Source: Acetilactobacillus jinshanensis
GTDB taxonomy: Bacteria; Bacillota; Bacilli; Lactobacillales; Lactobacillaceae
Length of the DNA stretch: 64,000 bases
Direction of reading: 5' to 3'
Assembly: GCF_004359375.1 (NCBI RefSeq)
Contig: NZ_CP034726.1
Coordinates: 62,001-126,000 of the forward strand
The number at the start of each line of letters is the position of its first letter. Position 1 is the first letter of the stretch. A program made the translations under genes and the position numbers. Below, in pieces: positions 26,981 through 35,815 of the stretch. The notes beneath the pieces were generated by a model. The model did no database searches, had not been told where the DNA came from, and saw nothing but the letters and a program-made list of their open reading frames with translations.

Positions 26981-27033
26981 TCCTGATTCAGATGAACTGA
27001 ACCGGGAGTTTTGTTTATATTGAAATAATTTGA

Positions 27034-27804
27034 TTACTGATTATTATTAGCACCGACATGAGCGTTAGCTAATTTGATCCACCCATGATTCATTGAATCA
27101 TACATAAAAGCATTCTTTTCGACGAAATGGGCTTTAGGCTTTTTACTAATACTGTATTGAATCCAAAGAACAACTTTATTTGGTTTAACATTCTTCGGGA
27201 TTACAGCTCGACGACTAGTTGGTGCGTAGTTACTCATGATATCGAATCCGGCTTGGGCGTTAACACCTTGGTAGCCACTCTTCTTTAATAACCGCTTGCT
27301 GTTGGAACGACGATAACGAGGCTTTAAGACGTTACCATTCTTCTTCTTGTTATTAACACGGCGACGGTTACGACGAGTGTGTGCTTTCTTGTTAATACGG
27401 TTAGCTAACTTCTTGTTATTGCGTTGACGCTTCTGATTAGCTTTGCGTTGATTGTATTTACGGTTGTGCTGCTTCTTGAGGTTACGGTTAGTGCGGTTGT
27501 ATTTGTTAACAGCTTTCTTAACGTTAGCCTTCTTTAACAGTTTGACGTTGACGTTATAGTAATTACGGCCGATTTTGATCTGAGCGGTTTTCTTATTACG
27601 GGATAACTTGATGACGTAAACCCGCTGGTTCTTTCGTAATGAAAGTTTCTTGCCACGGTTTACTTTCAAGTTAGTATTGCGGGTTACCTGGCGCCAGCCG
27701 ATATTATGATTGCGGGCAGCGTTAACATTTGCACCTACACCAACACTGGCAAACATTAATAATGCCGCACCGGTAACTAATATTTTTTTAAAGTTTTTAT
27801 TCAT
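27034..27804 (-). CDS. Secreted very basic protein
   Basis: A 256-aa protein with a signal peptide (residues 1-29, likely cleavage after VNA). Residues 40-90 look like a small strand-rich module (GKKLSLRKNQRVYVIKLSRN). Residues 95-170 are almost only Lys, Arg, Asn and Gln. The last 80 residues are less charged, with VVLWIQYSISKKPKAHFV and AFMYDSMNHGWIKL, and may form a surface-binding module. No known family is recognised. AAGGAG precedes the ATG. Its natural terminator was split by the IS element, so its transcript may now run into the transposase gene, which lies on the same strand. Confidence 0.7.
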   Translation of the reverse strand: MNKNFKKILVTGAALLMFASVGVGANVNAARNHNIGWRQVTRNTNLKVNRGKKLSLRKNQRVYVIKLSRNKKTAQIKIGRNYYNVNVKLLKKANVKKAVNKYNRTNRNLKKQHNRKYNQRKANQKRQRNNKKLANRINKKAHTRRNRRRVNNKKKNGNVLKPRYRRSNSKRLLKKSGYQGVNAQAGFDIMSNYAPTSRRAVIPKNVKPNKVVLWIQYSISKKPKAHFVEKNAFMYDSMNHGWIKLANAHVGANNNQ

Positions 27805-27913
27805 AGTTTAATCTCCTTATGATTTAATTCGCTATTGATTATACCATTTGATATGCATCTGATTAGTGATGATACATTGATTTAACGTACTTTTAATGGA
27901 GCGGTAACAGTCG

Positions 27914-28516
27914 TTATACATTGACAGGGTGCTGCTTAATAAAGGTACTGATCCGTTGTGCCATTAATTGTTGGGTCTCTTTGGTTGGGATCCAACCATT
28001 AATTAAGCGTTGCTTAGCATTATTCCGGTTAACGATCGGCGCCGTTAAGGTTAACCAATTTAATGAGTAGACATTGTTATTGGTGTAAGTAATTCTAATC
28101 ATATCCATTAGATCGTGAAGGGTATAGAAAGCCTGATTGCGTTTACCCATATAGGCATTCCCATTTTTATCATACATAGGTAATGGTAAGATACCGTAGA
28201 TCCGGGTGTATTGGCTTTTACGTCGGATGGTGGCAACAGCTTTAGTGATGGCTTCGTTGATTTTGCCAAGGTTTGCTTTCGAGTGGAAATAATCATTAGC
28301 ACCAAAGAATAGTAGAATGCCATCATAAGCAGGCAGGCTAAATTGGTCTAATTGATGCATGATGTTACCCTTATTTTTTAGAGTTAAGCTAGAGCCTTTA
28401 ACACCTTTACTGATGACCTTTTGACCAAGTGCTTTAGTTAAGGCTTTTGATTCAGTTCGATTCGTTGTTTTTGGATTATATCCAGGGGTTTGTTCATCAC
28501 CGATTGCTAAATACAT
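27914..28516 (-). CDS. SGNH-hydrolase-like protein, catalytic residues replaced
   Basis: A 200-aa protein with the fold signature of SGNH/GDSL hydrolases. Block I, normally GDS, reads AIGDEQTPGYN, so the nucleophilic Ser is Glu. Block III, GxND, is kept as FFGANDYF. The last block, normally DxxHP, reads NGWIPTKETQQLMAQRI and lacks both Asp and His. The loss of all three catalytic residues points to a non-catalytic protein. There is no signal peptide at the start used. The gene is divergent from a small membrane protein gene, with a large palindrome in the intergenic region. The start ATG has AGAAAGAG upstream. Confidence 0.7.
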   Translation of the reverse strand: MYLAIGDEQTPGYNPKTTNRTESKALTKALGQKVISKGVKGSSLTLKNKGNIMHQLDQFSLPAYDGILLFFGANDYFHSKANLGKINEAITKAVATIRRKSQYTRIYGILPLPMYDKNGNAYMGKRNQAFYTLHDLMDMIRITYTNNNVYSLNWLTLTAPIVNRNNAKQRLINGWIPTKETQQLMAQRISTFIKQHPVNV

Positions 28517-28649
28517 AGATCGATCACTCTTTCTTGTGTGGGATTAACTATGTTTATTATAAGGCATTGGAAAGAAAGTCTCGCGAGGGTGAGGGTGAAA
28601 TGGGAAAATTTAATGGAAGATTAATGGAACGGTAATATGTAGATTATGT

Positions 28650-28675
28650 GTAACGTGTCACATGTGACATGTTAC
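28650..28675. promoter_or_regulatory. 26-bp near-perfect palindrome (operator candidate)
   Basis: GTAACGTGTCACA is followed directly by TGTGACATGTTAC; the two halves are reverse complements except for one G-T position. A further GTGTGACAC follows at once. It lies between divergently read genes (27914-28516 and 28808-29212). A dimeric repressor site is the simplest reading. Confidence 0.5.
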
Positions 28676-28807
28676 GTGTGACACTTAAACGAGATGGAAT
28701 ATTGCCACACCAAAAAGATGGATTAGCAATAAACATCGTTAATAAATGCGTTAAATTAAAGTAAGGATGATAAAGATTAGATGATTCTAATCATTGGGGT
28801 GAACGAC

Positions 28808-29212
28808 ATGTCGTTACTTATGAGTATCTTGAAACCACATCTTAATATTTGGTACCCCGTTTATTATTTGATCTTTGTCATCGTTGCTTCGTTATTTATT
28901 GATATCTTTATCGCTAAGTTTGGTGCGTGGTTACATCGGTACTTTAGAGTTTATCCACCGGCTTATGATAATTTGAATGGTGGCTCGACGAGGCGAATTA
29001 ACCTCTTATCGATTATTAACGTTCTGGTAACGATGATTACTACTCTGGCTGATATTTCAATCTCATTTATCACGAAGTTCTTGAATCCAGATATTATTAT
29101 CGGGACTGGTTTTAAGATTATTGATGTGATCTTGTTTATCTTAGATATCGTGGCGATTGGGTATAATAAGCCGATTCGGAAGTTGTATCTGTGGCGACAC
29201 GATCATAAATAA
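28808..29212 (+). CDS. Small membrane protein of unknown function
   Basis: A 134-aa protein with three hydrophobic segments (about 15-35, 67-88 and 100-120). The short cytoplasmic end is basic (KLYLWRHDHK). The ATG at 28808 is chosen over one at 28781 because GGGGTG lies six bases before it and the extension would be part of the leader. A conserved-looking loop has YPPAYDNLNGGSTRRIN. No family is recognised. It is divergent from the SGNH-like gene, with the palindrome at 28650 between them. Confidence 0.55.
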   Translation: MSLLMSILKPHLNIWYPVYYLIFVIVASLFIDIFIAKFGAWLHRYFRVYPPAYDNLNGGSTRRINLLSIINVLVTMITTLADISISFITKFLNPDIIIGTGFKIIDVILFILDIVAIGYNKPIRKLYLWRHDHK

Positions 29213-29346
29213 AAAGCGTTACTCAGCTATTAACTAAATAACGTTGTTGTACAGTCGATTCAAGTAGTAAACAAAGTCATATATCTATTTTAATTATTAG
29301 TGAGTATGATTAGCATACACACTGATAAAATTAATAGACATAACGT

Positions 29347-29496
29347 GAGCAAAAGGAGTATAAACTTTGTCATGTGGGCCACCACCTTTATGATGGACTA
29401 GCTGCACATTAGTATAATATCATTTGACAATTAATAAGAAAAGTAATAGTTTAGAAACTGAGCAAAAGGAATATTGACTGGTTATGTGAACCATCA
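29347..29496 (+). repeat. Imperfect direct repeat of a stem-loop element
   Basis: The unit occurs at 29347-29384 and 29460-29496. The shared box is GAGCAAAAGGA. The stem is TTGTC/GGCCA in the first copy and TGGTT/AACCA in the second, with the same ATGTG loop. Some stem changes keep pairing (C-G to T-A), which suggests that the hairpin matters. The shared box looks like a strong ribosome binding site. Confidence 0.45.
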
Positions 29497-29508
29497 AGTG
29501 TTCTAAGG

Positions 29509-29541
29509 AAGTCATCAAATAATTGATGGCTTTTCTTTTTA
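29509..29541 (+). terminator. Intrinsic terminator
   Basis: AAGTCATCAA pairs with TTGATGGCTT over an ATAA loop, followed by TTCTTTTTATT. It ends a transcript that contains no clear gene. Confidence 0.75.
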
Positions 29542-29576
29542 TTCCTAATTTTTAATATTGGGGAAGAGTAATCCTA

Positions 29577-29993
29577 ATGTCTTCAATCAAAGGTTTCCAT
29601 GATAATACGATGATCGGTACTGATAATTTTCGAGTTGTTTTAGACGCGATTCGATTATGCATAACTTATAACAGTGCCGGCAAGCGAAACAAATCTTTGT
29701 TTATGATCCCTATTTTTGGGAAGTTACATAGAATAACGACTCAGGAAGTTAGCAAGTATTGGGATAATCAGGTTCATATCCTTTACCCATTAGCGAAGTT
29801 GGACAGAGTGTATAAAAGAGATCTTTTGTCCGGTCGAACCACAGTAGAGATTAGCGTTAGCGATGCAAAAGTACTTGCGATCGCAGTTAAGTTATTGAAT
29901 GACGTTGCGAACGATGCGATTAAGTCGTATCAAGATACTAAAAATTATAAGTTGGTTCAAAATGTATTGATAGGATTAAGCCAAGTAAAGTAG
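29577..29993 (+). CDS. Hypothetical protein
   Basis: A 138-aa soluble, slightly basic protein with alternating strands and helices. No signal peptide, membrane helix or known motif is seen. GGGGAAGAG lies about 8 bases before the ATG. It is followed after 92 bases by another unknown gene on the same strand, so the two may be co-transcribed. Base composition is like that of the resident chromosome rather than of the AT-rich island. Confidence 0.5.
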   Translation: MSSIKGFHDNTMIGTDNFRVVLDAIRLCITYNSAGKRNKSLFMIPIFGKLHRITTQEVSKYWDNQVHILYPLAKLDRVYKRDLLSGRTTVEISVSDAKVLAIAVKLLNDVANDAIKSYQDTKNYKLVQNVLIGLSQVK

Positions 29994-30085
29994 TTAAATA
30001 GCCATACTCAATCTTATCAACGCCACTCATATCACCTTGCACCCAAGCTAGTATAAAGATTAGGGAAATCTACGGTGGCGATACA

Positions 30086-30592
30086 ATGATTACTCGAATT
30101 GATCAATTCTTAGATTTTATGAATGAATTAGCTGGATTCTCTAAGTTCCTGGAATGGGTAACGTCAGTTGTGATCTTTATCATTGTTTACGTCATTTATC
30201 GTCATTTAGGTTACCGACAACGATGGGGTGTTGATTATTTTCCCACGCGCGACGGCATTTTACTTAAGATCATTAACCGTTCTGGTGATGAAGCCATCAA
30301 CTATATTAAATTAAAGGAAATTCTGTACATGAATAGTGATGGTCGATTATATCCAGTTAATGCGGAATTCTTCCCCAGTCTCCTTGATGAGATGCCGACG
30401 GTGATGAACGATAGTCACCGTGTGATTAACATTCCGATCAAAAATGATGATATTGATAAAGCCTTAATTGAGGCCTTTAAGAAGCATCCACCGAAAGATA
30501 AAAATGGCTGCATTTCTGGTAAATTGATCTTTTGTTTCACGAACGGTCGAAAATTAAGAACGGTGAGTGTTAGAGGCCGAATGAGTGCGTAA
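30086..30592 (+). CDS. Hypothetical protein with one membrane helix
   Basis: A 168-aa protein. Residues 22-41 (FLEWVTSVVIFIIVYVIYRH) form a membrane helix, followed by a cytoplasmic domain of about 120 residues with regular strand-like segments (GILLKIINRSGDEAINYI, HRVINIPIKNDDI, GKLIFCFTNGRKLRTVSV). The tail resembles a small beta-sandwich but no family is recognised. It ends close to a strong bidirectional terminator. A possible ribosome binding site (GGTGG) precedes the ATG. Confidence 0.55.
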   Translation: MITRIDQFLDFMNELAGFSKFLEWVTSVVIFIIVYVIYRHLGYRQRWGVDYFPTRDGILLKIINRSGDEAINYIKLKEILYMNSDGRLYPVNAEFFPSLLDEMPTVMNDSHRVINIPIKNDDIDKALIEAFKKHPPKDKNGCISGKLIFCFTNGRKLRTVSVRGRMSA

Positions 30593-30611
30593 TAGTTATT
30601 TGAATAAATTA

Positions 30612-30655
30612 AAAAAGATCTCGTTACTTATATATTAAGTAACGAGATCTTTTGT
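30612..30655. terminator. Bidirectional intrinsic terminator
   Basis: AAAAAGATCTCGTTACTTA pairs perfectly with TAAGTAACGAGATCTTTT. It separates the convergent genes ending at 30592 and 30673. Confidence 0.93.
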
Positions 30656-30672
30656 GTCTTATCAACGACTAA

Positions 30673-31638
30673 TCAGTCATTATAATATCGATTTAGATTA
30701 TAATTATGGATCCACTTAGCAAATTGCTGCTTAGTAGCTTTCTGACCAGCGCCTTGGGTATAGTCATCATAAGCGCCGACGATCCAACCAGCTTTGTAAG
30801 CCGATGGATTATAGCCGTGCCGAATTAGATAACGATAGCTGGGGTGCTTACTTCTAGCGGTGGCATTAACTCGGACGTTATTATGGAAGTTCTGCATGTA
30901 ATTATAGGCATCATCAAAGCTGTGTCCTTGTCGCGTTACAAAGAGTGAACGGTTCATCGATGATATATTTTCATCATGATTGATGTAATAATGATTGTCC
31001 TGACGATAGTGCTTCAAGTACCACTGTGGATCATTGGCCTGTTTAGCGGTTGGTGACATATTAAGGTGTTCAAAGTGAGCCCATTTTCTGATCTGACGAC
31101 GGGTCGGGCCGTACTTGATTAAATGATAATCATTAAGTGATGCTTTAATGTTCTTAGCAGTAAAGCCATCATGTTTATCACCTGGACTGTAGCTAAAGCC
31201 CATTACCCAACCGGTCTTATAATCACGGGTCAAGATGTGGTGACGGATCAAGCCGCTTCGAACGTAGTAGCCACCGGTACCACGGGTGGCGTCATTGTAG
31301 CCAAGTACGAAATCTTTACCAGGTTGGGTGTAGAAATGACCAAATGAATTTTGGGTGACGGTGCCAGGTTCATCGCCTAGGTATTGCAGGATTTTGTAAT
31401 AATGTTTCTGATACCATTTGGTGCTGTAGACATCTTTATGTGTAATGTGATAAAAGTACTTATGTTCGAGATGAATCTGCTGACGCTTAGTTAGGCGGTG
31501 ACCGACCCATAACGTTTCGTAGGTGTTGGGCTCAGGATCATGATGTGATGCACTGACGTTGGTAATGCCAGCACCGGTTGACAGCAGCATTAATAGGGTT
31601 GCTGATGTGATTAAGCTATCTTTTAAAACTTTGTTCAA
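30673..31638 (-). CDS. Secreted aromatic/His-rich repeat protein
   Basis: A 321-aa protein with a signal peptide (residues 1-31, likely cleavage after VSA). The mature part is rich in His, Tyr, Trp and Lys. It contains a repeated module: TGWVMGFSYSPGDKHDGFTA followed by NDYHLIKYGPTRRQIRKW, and near the C-terminus AGWIVGAYDDYTQGAGQKAT followed by FAKWIHNYNLNRYY. A third, partial form is FVLGYNDATRGTGGYYV. No enzyme motif or wall-sorting signal is seen. AAGGAG precedes the start. A role in binding or adhesion at the surface is plausible from location only. Confidence 0.65.
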   Translation of the reverse strand: MNKVLKDSLITSATLLMLLSTGAGITNVSASHHDPEPNTYETLWVGHRLTKRQQIHLEHKYFYHITHKDVYSTKWYQKHYYKILQYLGDEPGTVTQNSFGHFYTQPGKDFVLGYNDATRGTGGYYVRSGLIRHHILTRDYKTGWVMGFSYSPGDKHDGFTAKNIKASLNDYHLIKYGPTRRQIRKWAHFEHLNMSPTAKQANDPQWYLKHYRQDNHYYINHDENISSMNRSLFVTRQGHSFDDAYNYMQNFHNNVRVNATARSKHPSYRYLIRHGYNPSAYKAGWIVGAYDDYTQGAGQKATKQQFAKWIHNYNLNRYYND

Positions 31639-31961
31639 GATATAATCTCCTTAACGTAAATAAGAATTGCTTAAATTATAATGAATTATTTATACTTTGG
31701 TAAATACGTGGATAATTTCACAAAAATATTAATAAATTAATAGAATAGGTTGTGCACGATCTATTATTATGTTACATTATTCACGTCATACAATTTATAA
31801 GCCGCAAAGAATTAATTATGCGTTCGGTATTTAGGGTATACCGTGTAATTCTTTGGGCTTCATTTTAGTTTATAGAGCTGCGTAGGGAACAGCTCTTTTT
31901 AGGGTGGCGATTGACCACTCGGATACTCCAAGCCTTTTGACTGGGAAATGGAAGATCTAAA
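31639..31961 (+). promoter_or_regulatory. Structured leader of the second serine-rich protein gene
   Basis: A possible promoter is TTGTGC (31750-31755), 17 bases, TACATT (31773-31778). A long imperfect hairpin follows at 31799-31860, pairing AAGCC, AAAGAATTA and CGGTAT with ATACCG, TAATTCTTT and GGCTT. Then comes an intrinsic-terminator hairpin, AGAGCTG/CAGCTCT with a T run (31874-31901). The ribosome binding site GGAAATGGAAG precedes the ATG at 31962. This layout (two structures, the second a terminator, before the gene) is compatible with attenuation. No known riboswitch class was recognised. Confidence 0.45.
31873..31901 (+). terminator. Intrinsic terminator in the gene leader
   Basis: AGAGCTG (31874-31880) pairs with CAGCTCT (31890-31896) over a nine-base loop, followed by TTTTT. 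It lies about 60 bases before the ATG of the second serine-rich gene. Confidence 0.7.
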
Positions 31962-34900
31962 ATGATAAATAAGAATAAATTTAGTATCAAAGATACTAAA
32001 AAGGTCCTACACAAAGTAGGGAAACAATGGCTAGTTGTCTCGGCTATTGTTTTAAGTATAGGGGCGAGCGGATTTGTTGCTACAACAATAAATCCGTTAG
32101 CTGATTCAGCTAATGTGGCTGAAGCACGACAAATAACACCACACCATAACCATAAGAAGCGTGTGGTCCATAGCAAACATAACAACCGACGGGTTAATCG
32201 AGCTCGTCGTCATTTACGTCATAGTCAACAACGTCAAATCCCACGTAAGTATCGTAAGGCCATGCTTGCGATTATCAAAAAGCGGATTAATGTGGGTCGA
32301 AAAGCGATCCGTAAAGCTAAAATTGCGGTTAGACGAGCTCGTGGTCGACGTGCTAAAAGTCGAGCATTACGTACCTTAAGAAGGGTAGAAAGAAAATACC
32401 GAGATTACATCCGAGCATTACGTAAACTTAATGATCCACGTAGTGTTCAGGATATTTATCATGGTATTTTGTGGGATGCTAAGCACGGTAATCGTCGAGT
32501 TCGACAACAAGCACTGCGTTCATTACACCGAATTCAGCGTCGAGCTAAAGCCGTTGCCGTAGTACCACATAGGAATACGCCAAATATTAATAAGAACAAT
32601 CATCGTAATGGTACTTCTGTATCAAGTGCTGATGTTCAGAGTAGTGCAGGTACTATGAATTTACAGTCTACTGTAAATATAATTACACAAAATGTTGGTC
32701 CAATGCCAAGCAATGTTCCTAATATACCAAGTGCGTCTACTGCTTCATCAATTAATAATTCAGATGTACCAAATATTCCATCATCGGCCGCAAGTAGTAT
32801 GAATAGCTCTGTAACTAATTCAAGTCAGAATGCAGCATCTAGCAATAGTGCAAATAAGTCTACAGCTAGTTCAAGCCAAACAGCACCAGCTAGTAGCGCA
32901 AGTAGCTCTGTAAGTAGTGATAGCCAGAGTACCACTACTAATAGTTCTATAGATAGTGATGCTAATCAAAGTACTACTGACAATGATCATAGCTCAAAAG
33001 TAGCTAGTCATAATGCCATGGTGCAGCGTAGATCCGCTAATTCTGCAGCTCATAGTGCTAATATGAGTGCACGTGCTGCAGCAATTGCTAAATCAAAGTC
33101 TGATCAGATTAGCTATAATCAAGTGCAAGCTAAAAAGGCTAGTGACGAAGCTAACTATCAAAAGTCTATGGTAGCACACCAGAGTAATATGTCAGCTCGA
33201 AGTAATGCTGAGAGTACATCAGTATCAAATTATAATGTGGCTTCAAAAGCCCATCGTGATCATATGAGTTCTCGGGCTAATGTCCAAAAGGCTTCTTTAG
33301 CAAATCAAAGTAAACGAAGCTCCGCTTTTTCTGCATCTACAGCTCATAAAAATTCACGAGCTTCGTTGGCATCTGCTCATAGTGAACATATGTCTCAACG
33401 TGCTCAGGTATATAAAGTTGCTAGTCATACGGCGATGTTAAAGCGTAGGGCTTCTAATGCAGCTATTAGAAAAGTACATGCCACACGTCGATCTAATGCT
33501 GAGACTAAATCGGTAGCCGATCAAGCTAAACATGATTCAGCATGGGCTGTACGCAGTGGTAGTAATGATCCAGCCAAATTAGCTCATGCTAAGAGTAGTG
33601 CTGCTGCATCAGCATTTACTGAACATAAAGCAATTCGTGCTCATAACCGTAAAGTTGCAAAACATGAAAAAGCCATGGCTCGTAAAGCACACAATGATTA
33701 CTTACGCCGGACGGGTCAGTCTAAAGGTGAAATTACTCAGCGTAACAGTCAGGATAGTAAGAATCACCGTCAACGAATTGCTGATCAACAGGCTCATCAG
33801 CGTAATTTAGCTAATCGTCAGCATACTTATAAAGTTGCTCGTCATAAGGCTGCTATGAAACGTAAAGCACATAATGATTATTTACGTCAACATCATTTAA
33901 ATCCAGCTGCTAAAAAGGCATCTGCTGCCGTGGTTCATAAGAATCATATGGCTCAGAGATCTTATGCTTATAAAGTTGCTAGTCATACTGCGATGTTAAA
34001 GCGCAAAGCTTCAAATGCTATGGTCAGAAAATCCCATGCGGCAAGTCGATCTGCTGCAGAAACTAAATCTGTAGCTGATCAAGCCAATCATGATTCAGCA
34101 TGGGCTATACGTAAGGGAAGTAATGATCCCTCAAAAATTGCGCACATTAATCATGCTAAATCATTGTCAGCATCTCAGGCTTTAGTTAATAAGCGTGCTG
34201 CAGCTTCTGCTGACCAAAGTATAGCTACATCGTATAGTAATTCTGTTTCTGATTCAGTTAACCAATACGACAAAAGTGTGGCTACGTCTGCAGCTAGATC
34301 TGCGAACACATCGATTTCTAATTTTTATAAAGATTCAGTTGCTGCGGATGTTTCTGCTAAAGACAGTACAGCTAAAAATGATGCAATTAATTCAGCTGAT
34401 CAAAGTATTTTGAATTTTTATTCAAATTCAGTTAGTGCTTCAGTATCTATAGCTAACAGTAGTAAAGCTTCAGTGACCGCAAGTGCTTCTGATCAGAAAA
34501 TTATTAAGTCATACCAGGATTCAGTAAGTAATTCTGTATCCAAAGCTGACCGCAGTCTAGAGAGTTCCATTGCCGATTCATATGCTGATTCAGCAATTAA
34601 TAAGATTAAAGCTAGTGAAGCTTATATGGCATTCAGTGAATCTGTTAAGAATTACAATGCATCGGTTGCTGTCTCAAATATGGACTCTGAAAGCACTGCA
34701 TATTCATATGCTAGTGTTGCTGATCAAAGTATTGCTAATTCTTATTCAAATTCAGTTAGTAATTCTGTTTCACAGGCAAATAGTCTTATAGCTAAATCAT
34801 ATCAAAATTCTGTAACGGCATCTGTATCTAGTGCAAATAAAATTAAAGCTAATGCTGCTGCTCGAAAGGCTGACCAAAACTTAGAATCATCTATTGCTAA

Positions 34901-35759
34901 TTCATATGCTCAGTCTGCTAATGCGCAAATTAAAGCTAGTGAATCCTATATGGTGGCTAGTAAATCGGTTGAAGAGTATAATGCATCGGTTGCATTATCT
35001 AATATGAACTCAGAAAGTACAGCTTATTCTTTATCTCGTTCTACAGATGCGTTAATACAGGCTAGTAAAGCTTATATGGCATCAAGTCAAGCCACTAGTG
35101 AATTTAATGCTTCAGTAGTTGCCTCAACTATGGTATCTGATAGCACGGATTATTCATTATCTGCTTCAACTTCAGCTAGCATATCAGCATCTGCAAGTAC
35201 ATCTGTGTCGTTATCTAATTCAATTAGCACGTCAGTTTCAGATTCAATCGCAACATCTAATAGTTTAAGTAATGAGGCAAAAGCTGCTTCAGAAAGAGCA
35301 TCAACAGCTGCATCTGAAAGTACAGCTAATTCGTTAGCTGATTCAGCAGAAAGTAGCTTGGAGTCGGCTATTTCTTTCAATTATTACATAGAAGTTAATT
35401 ATGGCAGATTACCTGATAATACTTATTATGAGGAAAATAAGAATTTAATTAAATATATTAAAGATAAATTGTCTTCAAGAGACAAAGGCGATTTTGCAGA
35501 ATTAATTAAGATTGGATCAAATATTAATGATGCTTTATATGATATTTACCAAGTTCATCATTATGTATATCATCATAATTATAGTAAATGGTTATATGAT
35601 AAATTAGATCTATATATTACTTATAGTAATGACACTTCAGATAATGATGATAATGAACCAGTTAACTATGATAATTGGGAAGATTTCTTTAATCATTTTG
35701 ATGATAATGGCGATTGGTTTAATCAACTCAATGATGGTGATGATACACCATTTGATTAG
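31962..35759 (+). CDS. Giant Ser-rich surface protein with basic head and acidic tail
   Basis: A 1265-aa protein. The n-region KKVLHKVGKQWLVV is a KxYKxGKxW-type signal, nearly the same as in the protein at 17295. Mature residues about 55-200 are an Arg/His/Lys-rich helical head. Residues 210-330 are Ser/Asn-rich. Residues 340-760 are Ala/Ser/His/Lys-rich with long internal repeats: VASHTAMLKR(R/K)ASNA and ETKSVADQA(K/N)HDSAWA occur twice, and KRKAHNDYLR-like units recur. Residues 750-1130 are Ser/Ala-rich with repeats such as SIANSYSNSVS and SYQNSV. The last 130 residues are acidic, with a non-repetitive domain (about 1135-1210) and many Asp. No LPXTG is present. It is probably an adhesin. 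Confidence 0.75.
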   Translation: MINKNKFSIKDTKKVLHKVGKQWLVVSAIVLSIGASGFVATTINPLADSANVAEARQITPHHNHKKRVVHSKHNNRRVNRARRHLRHSQQRQIPRKYRKAMLAIIKKRINVGRKAIRKAKIAVRRARGRRAKSRALRTLRRVERKYRDYIRALRKLNDPRSVQDIYHGILWDAKHGNRRVRQQALRSLHRIQRRAKAVAVVPHRNTPNINKNNHRNGTSVSSADVQSSAGTMNLQSTVNIITQNVGPMPSNVPNIPSASTASSINNSDVPNIPSSAASSMNSSVTNSSQNAASSNSANKSTASSSQTAPASSASSSVSSDSQSTTTNSSIDSDANQSTTDNDHSSKVASHNAMVQRRSANSAAHSANMSARAAAIAKSKSDQISYNQVQAKKASDEANYQKSMVAHQSNMSARSNAESTSVSNYNVASKAHRDHMSSRANVQKASLANQSKRSSAFSASTAHKNSRASLASAHSEHMSQRAQVYKVASHTAMLKRRASNAAIRKVHATRRSNAETKSVADQAKHDSAWAVRSGSNDPAKLAHAKSSAAASAFTEHKAIRAHNRKVAKHEKAMARKAHNDYLRRTGQSKGEITQRNSQDSKNHRQRIADQQAHQRNLANRQHTYKVARHKAAMKRKAHNDYLRQHHLNPAAKKASAAVVHKNHMAQRSYAYKVASHTAMLKRKASNAMVRKSHAASRSAAETKSVADQANHDSAWAIRKGSNDPSKIAHINHAKSLSASQALVNKRAAASADQSIATSYSNSVSDSVNQYDKSVATSAARSANTSISNFYKDSVAADVSAKDSTAKNDAINSADQSILNFYSNSVSASVSIANSSKASVTASASDQKIIKSYQDSVSNSVSKADRSLESSIADSYADSAINKIKASEAYMAFSESVKNYNASVAVSNMDSESTAYSYASVADQSIANSYSNSVSNSVSQANSLIAKSYQNSVTASVSSANKIKANAAARKADQNLESSIANSYAQSANAQIKASESYMVASKSVEEYNASVALSNMNSESTAYSLSRSTDALIQASKAYMASSQATSEFNASVVASTMVSDSTDYSLSASTSASISASASTSVSLSNSISTSVSDSIATSNSLSNEAKAASERASTAASESTANSLADSAESSLESAISFNYYIEVNYGRLPDNTYYEENKNLIKYIKDKLSSRDKGDFAELIKIGSNINDALYDIYQVHHYVYHHNYSKWLYDKLDLYITYSNDTSDNDDNEPVNYDNWEDFFNHFDDNGDWFNQLNDGDDTPFD

Positions 35760-35775
35760 TTAATAATTATATACG

Positions 35776-35815
35776 AAAAAATCTCCATTTCACTGAAATG
35801 GAGATTTTTTGTTTT
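35776..35815. terminator. Bidirectional intrinsic terminator
   Basis: AAAAAATCTCCATTTCA pairs with TGAAATGGAGATTTTTT. It ends the second serine-rich protein gene. Confidence 0.92.

Larger units (their letters stand above)
29213..29576 (+). other. Non-coding stretch with duplicated stem-loop and terminator
   Basis: No convincing ORF is seen. Two similar units (29347-29384 and 29460-29496) each have GAGCAAAAGGA, then about 9 bases, then a five-pair hairpin with loop ATGTG. A good terminator follows at 29509. The stretch may encode a small RNA or two tiny leader ORFs. Confidence 0.4.
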
